Source: a virus. Taken from it: a stretch of DNA of 32,101 nt. The position numbers and the translations under genes are program-made. The notes under the pieces are model-generated. The model saw only the letters and a list, made by a program, of their open reading frames with translations, did no database searches and had not been told where the DNA came from. Below, piece by piece: positions 23,725-29,237 of the stretch (within the stretch, counting starts at the first letter, position 1; each line of letters begins with the position of its first letter). Location: the IMG/VR virus record IMGVR_UViG_3300027704_000092, positions 1 through 32,101 of that record, one strand, 5' to 3'.

Positions 23725-24054
23725 ATGAAAATTAATGAATTTGCAGCACCTCAAGATGATAACTTACCGTATGATGTAGTTGATGACCTTACTATCTTTA
23801 TGCGTAACGATCCTATGTTTTACCGTAAAAAATTGTTTCCATGTATTATGCAAATGAAAGACAAATACGATGGTAAAAAAAGTATAGTACCACAAGAAGC
23901 ATTTGGTCCAATAGTTGATGAAGCTATGGAATCATACTGTCAGCAGTACGGATTAGGCAGACGAGACAAGATCTTTAAGTTACAAGATCGAGACGATGTT
24001 ATTAATAAGCTATATGGTGAAGAAATGAAACAAATTGAGTGCGGAGCCTACTAA
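23725..24054 (+). CDS. Small phage protein with MKINEF start
   Basis: 109 residues, ATG one base after the previous stop. It is helical and charged with no Gly-rich loop or membrane segment; conserved-looking parts are DDLTIFMRNDPMFYRKKLFP and the end YGEEMKQIECGAY. Its first residues MKINEF look like those of the likely capsid-targeted proteins nearby (MKIREI, MKISEI), but it lacks the following (L/I)-x-E, so I count it only as a weak member. I recall homologues in T4-like marine phages in this setting without function. Confidence 0.7.
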   Translation: MKINEFAAPQDDNLPYDVVDDLTIFMRNDPMFYRKKLFPCIMQMKDKYDGKKSIVPQEAFGPIVDEAMESYCQQYGLGRRDKIFKLQDRDDVINKLYGEEMKQIECGAY

Positions 24055-25107
24055 ATGCTATTGCGAGAGTTGTACGAAGCAGGCACTGAAAAAGTAGTTG
24101 CCGTTATGCCAGGCGGGTTTCATCCCTTTCATCCCGGTCATAAAAGTTTGTACGATTGGGCTGTAAAAACTTTTGGTAATGTATATGTTGCTGCAACTAA
24201 CGACACCGCAGCTAGACCTTTTCCATTTGATGTAAAGAAAAAACTTGCTGTATTAGCAGGTATTCCATCAGATAAGTTTATTCAAGTAAAATCACCTTTT
24301 AACGCTATGAGCTATCAAGACATTGTAGATGACAATACTGCACTTGTATTTGTACGCAGTGAAAAAGACAAAGCTGAACATCCTAAGCCAGACCAAACTA
24401 AGAAGAATGGTGAGCCAGGCTACTTAAAGTCTTACACAGGTAAAGACATGGAAAGTTCTAATACTTCAGGCTATATGGCGTACGGTCCTACTGTTAACTT
24501 TGACTTTAGTGGCATGCAAATTAAGAGTGCAAGTGAATTACGTGCAACTTGGCCCAACATGAGTGACGAAGACAAACATAAAGCAGCCGCTCTTATGTAC
24601 GGCAAAGGACACGACGAAGCAGTACAGTTACTTGACAAAGCACTTGGTGGTTCTGATACAACAGAAGCTGTTAGATCTTATAGATCAAGTGCATCAGACC
24701 AAGCGGCAGCAGCTGGCGCTTATAATGGTGGCAAGAGTGTTGGTAAGCAAAAAAAAGCAGCCAAGGTAAAAGACCCTAAGTCGCAAGAGCGTAAAGACGC
24801 TGGCGTTGCAAGGATGCGTGATCAAGACGAAGCCGCTAAAAAAGCACAAAGAGATAGATTTGCCGCAATTAAGAAAGCTACAACTGAAGCTCTTGTACTA
24901 GATAAAGAATCACTTATTGACTATTTGCAGAAAGCAATCACTGACTGGGCAGCAAAAGAAAAAGATGTTGATAAGTTAAGTTATGTACTAAAGCACCTAA
25001 GTGGTAAAACAATTTCAACCCGAAATCATAAGTCTGGCAGAGAATATTTTACTGTAAATAAAGAGGACATTCTAGAAGCATTACGTAGAATACACGCTGA
25101 TGGATGA
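24055..25107 (+). CDS. Nucleotidyltransferase-like protein, likely capsid-targeted
   Basis: 350 residues, ATG directly after the previous stop. Residues about 13-190 are an HxGH nucleotidyltransferase domain (NMN adenylyltransferase/cytidylyltransferase superfamily): PGGFHPFHPGHKSLYDWA with His26 and His29, and a later SASELRA segment resembling the ISSTxIR motif. Residues about 190-290 are a charged, Ala/Lys-rich low-complexity stretch, and about 297-350 a helical end. The first residues MLLRELYE followed by AG match a short targeting peptide with LYE as an (L/I)-x-E protease site. The substrate is not certain; NAD or CDP-linked activation are both possible. Its last bases overlap the next start by eight. 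Confidence 0.8.
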   Translation: MLLRELYEAGTEKVVAVMPGGFHPFHPGHKSLYDWAVKTFGNVYVAATNDTAARPFPFDVKKKLAVLAGIPSDKFIQVKSPFNAMSYQDIVDDNTALVFVRSEKDKAEHPKPDQTKKNGEPGYLKSYTGKDMESSNTSGYMAYGPTVNFDFSGMQIKSASELRATWPNMSDEDKHKAAALMYGKGHDEAVQLLDKALGGSDTTEAVRSYRSSASDQAAAAGAYNGGKSVGKQKKAAKVKDPKSQERKDAGVARMRDQDEAAKKAQRDRFAAIKKATTEALVLDKESLIDYLQKAITDWAAKEKDVDKLSYVLKHLSGKTISTRNHKSGREYFTVNKEDILEALRRIHADG

Positions 25108-25324
25108 ACTAGAACGCATAAAGAAACTTGCAGGTGTAAACGAATTCAAAGGTTACACAGAGTACACTCTAGAAAACATCAGTGACGCTGCTGCAAGCAA
25201 TGTCAAACAAATGAAATCAAAAAACATCAAGCCCGGCGATAAAGAATGGTTCGAACTATGGTTTGGCCTTCCAAAAATGACAGGTGAGAATATGCCACGG
25301 GGCTTCCGAGGGCGTAAAAAATGA
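25100..25324 (+). CDS. Small phage protein with KLAGV motif
   Basis: 74 residues, overlapping the nucleotidyltransferase gene by eight bases and the next gene by ATGA. It begins MDELERIKKLAGVNEF; the short motif KLAGV followed by NE returns in the protein at 27826 (FAKLAGVKLNEG) and is common at the start or inside small proteins of T4-like marine phages. The C-terminal half contains DKEWFELWFGLPKMTG and a basic end. No known function. Confidence 0.65.
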   Translation: MDELERIKKLAGVNEFKGYTEYTLENISDAAASNVKQMKSKNIKPGDKEWFELWFGLPKMTGENMPRGFRGRKK

Positions 25325-25566
25325 GTTTAAGAACGTGGTGGCAAAGAGTTACTAGAGAAGAGTATGAACTAATTTTAACAGTAACTAAAGATGTTACAGT
25401 ACATACTGATGGAACAAGAACTGAGTCTACTAAACAAGTTAAATACAAAGCAAAGAAGCTTGTAAAGCTAACTCCTAAACACATTATATTTAAAGATTTA
25501 GATAACAATAGGAACGAACTTAAATTTTTAAAACCTATTGAGTATCATATAAAGAAGATTTGGTAA
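25321..25566 (+). CDS. Small basic phage protein, unknown function
   Basis: 81 residues, start in an ATGA overlap. Predicted beta-rich with a VTVHTDGTRTESTKQVKYKA hairpin and a Lys-rich end (EYHIKKIW). Reads like one compact domain. No membrane segment or Cys. Function not recognised; conserved neighbourhood and tight overlap are the only support. Confidence 0.6.
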   Translation: MSLRTWWQRVTREEYELILTVTKDVTVHTDGTRTESTKQVKYKAKKLVKLTPKHIIFKDLDNNRNELKFLKPIEYHIKKIW

Positions 25567-25567
25567 C

Positions 25568-25723
25568 ATGAAAATACGTGAAATAACAGAAGGCGTTGGA
25601 CGCATCACCAAACAGAATCAAACAGTTGATGTTGGTCCTAATCAAGTATCTATTGAAGCAAAAAAGATGGGGTTTACTGTTGACAAAGACGGACGACCTC
25701 CTACACTAAGTACCAAAGGCTAG
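25568..25723 (+). CDS. 51-residue protein with capsid-targeting-like N-terminus
   Basis: 51 residues, ATG one base after the previous stop. Starts MKIREITE then GV; ITE fits the T4 prohead protease (gp21) site (L/I)-x-E with a small residue after it. The remainder (TVDVGPNQVSIEAKKMGFTV, DKDGRPPTLSTKG) is a short sequence I know as conserved in T4-like cyanophages. If the leader is cleaved a 43-residue peptide remains, which could be an internal head protein. Confidence 0.7.
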   Translation: MKIREITEGVGRITKQNQTVDVGPNQVSIEAKKMGFTVDKDGRPPTLSTKG

Positions 25724-25734
25724 TTAACCAAGTA

Positions 25735-25929
25735 ATGAAGATATCTGAGATAACAGAAAACTTTGCTGACGGTAAAGTAAAAGGTAAAAGTAAACCAGGT
25801 CGTGTTAAAAAGTCCGGTGCTAGTTGTAACGGTAGTGTAACTGCACTACGTAAGAAAGCTAAGAACGCAAGCGGCGAAAAGGCTAAAATGTATCACTGGT
25901 GTGCTAATATGAAGGCCGGCAAGAAGTAG
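25735..25929 (+). CDS. Small basic protein with capsid-targeting-like N-terminus
   Basis: 64 residues. Starts MKISEITE, then NF, almost identical to the leader of the gene 160 bases upstream. The rest is very basic (KVKGKSKPGRVKKSG) with a conserved block SCNGSVTALRKKAKN and GEKAKMYHWCAN, including two Cys. The end KAKMYHWC resembles KARYWSC at the end of the DUF5872-type protein. A basic DNA-associated protein inside the head is a reasonable guess. A late promoter motif is not seen directly upstream, so it probably shares a transcript. Confidence 0.7.
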   Translation: MKISEITENFADGKVKGKSKPGRVKKSGASCNGSVTALRKKAKNASGEKAKMYHWCANMKAGKK

Positions 25930-25933
25930 TAAT

Positions 25934-26644
25934 ATGGATAGAGATAATAAGTCGCCAGTCATGACTACTATTAAAGCTAGACACCAAACACCTCATGTAG
26001 ATACAACTCCCCTTCCAGAAAACGACGTAGAATTTATAACTAGAGCAATTAGGAATACTCCTAGCAAACAAAATCTCCTTCCTTATAGAGTAGTAGTATT
26101 ACCTGCACAACAAGAATTTAAAAAATATCTTGTAGAACATATTACTTGGTGTTCTAATCAAGATTACGAACGATTAGGCAAAGTAAGATCTTGGAAAGAG
26201 ATAGTGGCAAACAATCAATACAATCACCCGTTAGTGATTATGTTCTTAACTAACAAAAAATTAGATAGTCAGGGCCAAGCTAACATTGAAATAGGACTAG
26301 CGGCGTCTAATGCAATGTATGCAGCAGCTGAATTAGGTTACAGTACTTCTTTTGCAAGATGCTTAGGTGGTGATAGTAAATTTGTAACATCAGTATTAAA
26401 CTATCCAAAATTAAGTGTACAGTTGAGTGTGTGCATAGGAAAAGAAATTGACAATCCTCCAAGCTTAGATAACTACAATAGTATTTTGTTTAATGAAACT
26501 GGTGATCCTTGGGCTACTGATCGGAAGAATGTAAACTCATTAGATAGATTAACACATGAGCGGCGCAATAGAGGCGATCATGTGGAAATATTAGATAAAG
26601 AAATACCTATTTCAAAAAAGTGGAAGCTTACACGCCATCCTTAA
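25934..26644 (+). CDS. Nitroreductase-like flavoprotein
   Basis: 236 residues. The nitroreductase fold is suggested by AIRNTPSKQNLLPYRVVVLP (residues about 37-56; the family has R-x-x-PS-x-N-x-Q-P-W/Y and FMN phosphate contacts here) and by IEIGLAASNAMYAAAELGYS (about 118-137), the long central helix, followed by a SFARCLGG turn. The end of the protein is polar and less conserved (DRLTHERRNRGDHVEIL). Phage members of this superfamily reduce unknown substrates using FMN and NAD(P)H. The FMN-binding pattern is partly degenerate, so the catalytic status is open. It is three bases past its neighbour. Confidence 0.65.
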   Translation: MDRDNKSPVMTTIKARHQTPHVDTTPLPENDVEFITRAIRNTPSKQNLLPYRVVVLPAQQEFKKYLVEHITWCSNQDYERLGKVRSWKEIVANNQYNHPLVIMFLTNKKLDSQGQANIEIGLAASNAMYAAAELGYSTSFARCLGGDSKFVTSVLNYPKLSVQLSVCIGKEIDNPPSLDNYNSILFNETGDPWATDRKNVNSLDRLTHERRNRGDHVEILDKEIPISKKWKLTRHP

Positions 26645-26655
26645 TAACTACTAGT

Positions 26656-26946
26656 ATGAAACTAATAAGCACAGGACTGCTAGTAGTAGTCTTTTTTTGG
26701 ATCTGGCCTGTAAGATTATTTACTAAAAAGAATAACTGTTATTTTTGGACATTAGAAACACTTATTGTTCAAGGCGGTAGTATGGAATGGTACCCATCAC
26801 GTAGGTGGGTAGGATATCATGTAGTATGGATAGATCAAAATAACGTAGCTTGGGAATATACTAGAAAAATGCAACGTCATGATCCATGGTATACTATGAT
26901 ATTCTACAATGGACATATACGTAAGTTCCGTGGCAAAAGAAAATAA
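26656..26946 (+). CDS. Small membrane-anchored protein, unknown function
   Basis: 96 residues from the ATG at 26656; a GTG further upstream at 26620 would run inside the nitroreductase-like gene and has a poor start. One N-terminal hydrophobic segment (about 4-18; ISTGLLVVVFFWIWPV) precedes a soluble Trp/Tyr-rich part (MEWYPSRRWVGYHVVWID, NVAWEY). It ends with a basic tail (RKFRGKRK). No ribosome site is clear. No function recognised. The soluble part may face the periplasm or the cytoplasm. Confidence 0.6.
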   Translation: MKLISTGLLVVVFFWIWPVRLFTKKNNCYFWTLETLIVQGGSMEWYPSRRWVGYHVVWIDQNNVAWEYTRKMQRHDPWYTMIFYNGHIRKFRGKRK

Positions 26947-26950
26947 TAAG

Positions 26951-26958
26951 GATAAATA
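26951..26958 (+). promoter_or_regulatory. Late promoter motif overlapping a ribosome site
   Basis: GATAAATA five bases before the ATG at 26964 (11 before the in-frame ATG at 26970). The preceding AAGGA (26948-26952) overlaps it, so it may serve as a ribosome site, a promoter, or both. If a promoter, the message would be leaderless. Confidence 0.45.
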
Positions 26959-26963
26959 TTATT

Positions 26964-27185
26964 ATGAAAATGAATGAAATATTAGACGAAGAAGTAGCTG
27001 CCGGTGGAACAAGTGCTGGTAATATTGCGGCTGTTGCAAGTGTTCCAGGTGCTAAACGTAAAGTAGGCAAAGGTGGCAAATACGGCGCCCCTAAAGCTCC
27101 ACAAGCTACAAACGCAGATGGTACAGCTAAAAACGCATTAGATATGAAGGCCAACGTTATGGGTGGCAAGGCTATCAAACGATAA
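26964..27185 (+). CDS. Small basic protein with capsid-targeting-like N-terminus
   Basis: 73 residues. Starts MKMNEILDE then EV; LDE fits the (L/I)-x-E protease rule. After it comes a Gly/Ala/Lys-rich basic part with GTSAGNIAAVASVPGAKRK and GKGGKYGAPKAP, and no stable fold is expected. T4 internal proteins IPI-IPIII are also small, basic and carry such a removable leader (MKTYQEFIAE in T4). Late promoter-like motifs precede it and follow it. Packaging with DNA is inference. Confidence 0.7.
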   Translation: MKMNEILDEEVAAGGTSAGNIAAVASVPGAKRKVGKGGKYGAPKAPQATNADGTAKNALDMKANVMGGKAIKR

Positions 27186-27188
27186 ATA
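27181..27188 (+). promoter_or_regulatory. T4-type late promoter motif (GATAAATA)
   Basis: GATAAATA overlaps the upstream stop codon and is 27 bases before the ATG at 27216, with AGGA and GGGGA between. Confidence 0.6.
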
Positions 27189-27215
27189 CAAGTAATAGGA
27201 ATTACGGGGATTCAA

Positions 27216-27824
27216 ATGAGAAAACAAGAGATAGAAGAAGGGTTAGGCGAATTGGCAGATGTTGCCGAACGTGATCACGAAGTACAAATGGCCCGTGCTG
27301 AACTATACAAACTAGCAAAGTATGCTATCAAACTACACGACAAGCTAAAGAGTGTTAGCGAACGTGAAGGTTTGGAAGGTTGGGTACAATCTAAAATTAC
27401 TAAATCAGCAGATATGATTGGTAGTGTATATCATCACTTAGATTATCAAGAAGTAGATGACCAGCCTATGATGGACTTAGAGCTTCCTGCTAAAGAAATG
27501 GCAGAAAGCGGCTTACAAGCTCATATTGGTGATAAAAAATATGGCAAAGCTGGCATGGACAAGCTAAGAAAAGCTGGACGTGATGGCGGTGGTGAAGAAG
27601 CCAAAGGTAAGATTAAAGATAAGATACTAGGTAAGAAAACTAACGAAGCATCATCATGCGATTGTAACTGTGGTAAAGCAATTTGCGAAAGCTGTGGTAA
27701 GCCTCATCATAAAAAGAAAGATAAATCTTACAAAGAATCACTTCAAGCTAAATTAGAAGGCAAATTTAAATCAGCTGCACAACGTAAAGCAGTACACGCC
27801 GCTAAAGCTTCAGGCAAAAAATAA
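27216..27824 (+). CDS. Conserved phage protein with Cys cluster
   Basis: 202 residues. Starts MRKQEIEE then GLGEL; IEE fits (L/I)-x-E. The block GELADVAERDHEVQMARAEL and LEGWVQSKITKSADMIGSVYHHLDYQ (about 10-90) is strongly conserved in T4-like marine phages as far as I remember. A Cys cluster follows near 145-160 (CDCNCGKAICESCGKPHH), a possible zinc site, and the end is Lys/Ala-rich and basic. Function unknown; likely virion-associated by its leader and its late promoter motif. Confidence 0.75.
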   Translation: MRKQEIEEGLGELADVAERDHEVQMARAELYKLAKYAIKLHDKLKSVSEREGLEGWVQSKITKSADMIGSVYHHLDYQEVDDQPMMDLELPAKEMAESGLQAHIGDKKYGKAGMDKLRKAGRDGGGEEAKGKIKDKILGKKTNEASSCDCNCGKAICESCGKPHHKKKDKSYKESLQAKLEGKFKSAAQRKAVHAAKASGKK

Positions 27825-27825
27825 A

Positions 27826-28521
27826 ATGGATTACGCAGCACTACAGCAAAAACTATTTGATATAGAACCAACTGATCGAGCAGAAGACTTACGTCAACTA
27901 GCTGGGTCTGCTGGTAGTAATACGCAGGAAAGTGTGCAACCCCAGCAAAACATCGTGCAGGAAAGTGCAAACGTACAAGAAGGCACTATGCCTGTTGAAG
28001 GTGATTACAGTTTAAATGACTTTGCTAAACTAGCAGGCGTTAAACTTAATGAAGGTCCTGTAGATGCTTGGAAGGCTGGCTTCAATAACTATAACAAAAC
28101 AGACGGCATTAAAAAGGCTATGAAGGCAATGGGCGATGGTCCAGCGGATAAGTCTAAAGACAAAGACAAAAAACAATCTGCTTCTAGTAATGTAAGTTCA
28201 AGCTTGTGGAAATCTTTCTTAAAAGAGCACACAGCAGGTCTACAAAAAATTGCATCTAATCCTCGCAAGAAGGCAGAGTTTGACAAGTTTATGGCAAAGA
28301 TGGGCGAAAGTGTACAAGAAGCTCCTAAACCAAAGAATAAAAACACACGTCATCGTAAAGATTTAGACGACCTTGAAAGAACAATTCGCCAATCAAAAGA
28401 TGGCATGGACAAAGACACACAAGCACATATTAATAAAAAGCGTAAAGAACTTACTCTAAACAACTCAGTTAAAGTTGAATCCATCAAGTCCCGACTCTGG
28501 GACGCATTAAACTCAAAATAA
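27826..28521 (+). CDS. Conserved phage protein with KLAGV/LNEG motif
   Basis: 231 residues, ATG one base after the previous stop. The start MDYAALQQKLFDIEPTDRAEDL is a pattern I know from T4-like marine phages. The middle contains NDFAKLAGVKLNEGPVDAW and is followed by a Lys/Ser-rich stretch (DKSKDKDKKQSASS) and a helical, charged C-terminal half. LNE before G could be a prohead protease site inside the protein. No enzyme motif. It ends just before the strong promoter at 28525, and its role is unknown. Confidence 0.7.
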   Translation: MDYAALQQKLFDIEPTDRAEDLRQLAGSAGSNTQESVQPQQNIVQESANVQEGTMPVEGDYSLNDFAKLAGVKLNEGPVDAWKAGFNNYNKTDGIKKAMKAMGDGPADKSKDKDKKQSASSNVSSSLWKSFLKEHTAGLQKIASNPRKKAEFDKFMAKMGESVQEAPKPKNKNTRHRKDLDDLERTIRQSKDGMDKDTQAHINKKRKELTLNNSVKVESIKSRLWDALNSK

Positions 28522-28524
28522 TAC

Positions 28525-28553
28525 TTGACAACCTCCAAATAATGTAGTATAAT
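28525..28553 (+). promoter_or_regulatory. Perfect-consensus sigma70 promoter
   Basis: TTGACA at 28525-28530 and TATAAT at 28548-28553, 17-base spacer, in the gap between two genes. The same perfect boxes and flanks (CTTGACAA; TATAATAG) occur at 9646. It drives the DsbA-like gene and probably the polymerase operon, as an early host-read promoter. Confidence 0.9.
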
Positions 28554-28588
28554 AGTTATATTGCATCTACTACCTAATGGAGGAATTT

Positions 28589-28849
28589 ATGAGCGATAGA
28601 ACCTATGGCGCTGAAGAGAAGGCCAAACTAGAACGTCTTGTTAACGAAGGCGTTACAGTACTACAAGAGATTGAAGATTTAAGCGGCGGCTTAAAAGAAA
28701 CTGTTAAAGCAGTAGCCGAAGAATTAGACATGAAACCTAGTCTAATTAACAAAGCAATTAAGATTGCACAAAAAGGTGATTGGTCACGAGTATATGACGA
28801 ATTTGATGATTTAGAAACACTTGTTACTACGGTGGGCAAGGATAAATGA
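28589..28849 (+). CDS. dsbA: DsbA-like late transcription/dsDNA-binding protein
   Basis: 86 residues from the ATG at 28589; an in-frame ATG at 28577 overlaps the ribosome site, as GGAGG (28579-28583) is five bases before 28589. The protein is charged, helical and Cys-free. The order of residues (LERLVNEG at the start, TVKAVAEELDMKPSLINKAI in the middle, then a DFDDLETLV-type end) follows the short T4 DsbA protein of 89 residues, a dsDNA-binding protein that stimulates late transcription. The assignment is from this loose alignment, so it is moderate. First gene behind a perfect early promoter. The next gene starts in an ATGA overlap. Confidence 0.6.
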   Translation: MSDRTYGAEEKAKLERLVNEGVTVLQEIEDLSGGLKETVKAVAEELDMKPSLINKAIKIAQKGDWSRVYDEFDDLETLVTTVGKDK

Positions 28850-29154
28850 TTATAGCAGTTCAAACTTTCTTTAAGAAAATCATATCGTACTTTGGCGAAA
28901 CATATAAACTATCGCCTGTAATTTTCTATGCAGAGTTAATTGAACTTGTTTTACTAGTAGGTGCAAGTATTGTCCTAACTGTGACTGTACTTGATCCTGC
29001 TACACAGTGGTTTATTCCACTGTACTTAGTTGGAAGCCTATTTGGTCTTACAAGTGCAATACTTCGTAGGGCAGGATTTGTTATATTGCTTTGTGGATGG
29101 TTTTCTATAATGAATATGATAGCACTCACAAGACTAATAGTCGATGCCCTATAA
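28846..29154 (+). CDS. Three-helix membrane protein, unknown function
   Basis: 102 residues, start overlapping the DsbA-like stop (ATGA). Hydrophobic segments at about 26-48, 55-72 and 76-94 predict three membrane helices after a short cationic N-terminal part (FFKKIISYF). No family recognised. In the early operon with dsbA-like and polymerase genes. It might act on the host membrane early; its function is not shown. Confidence 0.65.
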   Translation: MIIAVQTFFKKIISYFGETYKLSPVIFYAELIELVLLVGASIVLTVTVLDPATQWFIPLYLVGSLFGLTSAILRRAGFVILLCGWFSIMNMIALTRLIVDAL

Positions 29155-29237
29155 TGATATATACTATTATAGATTCGCTCACTAACGAGCAAGCATGGTT
29201 AGCGTTGGCCTTAAGCAACGAGGAGGCAATAAATTGA
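29154..29237 (+). CDS. Possible 27-residue leader peptide before gp43
   Basis: ATG overlaps the stop of the upstream gene (TAATG) and the TGA overlaps the polymerase TTG start (TTGA), which is a typical coupling arrangement. It reads MIYTIIDSLTNEQAWLALAL and then SNEEAIN. Too short to judge; its use may be to couple polymerase translation to the upstream genes. Confidence 0.4.
   Translation: MIYTIIDSLTNEQAWLALALSNEEAIN
29221..29226 (+). promoter_or_regulatory. Ribosome site fixing the gp43 TTG start
   Basis: AGGAGG seven bases before TTG at 29234. The alternative ATG at 29195 has no such site and would add 13 residues that do not fit the family start. Chosen start therefore 29234. Confidence 0.75.

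Noticed and set aside
29195-29233. ATG at 29195 as start of the DNA polymerase
   Set aside because: No ribosome site, and the 13 extra residues overlap the small upstream frame; TTG at 29234 has AGGAGG.
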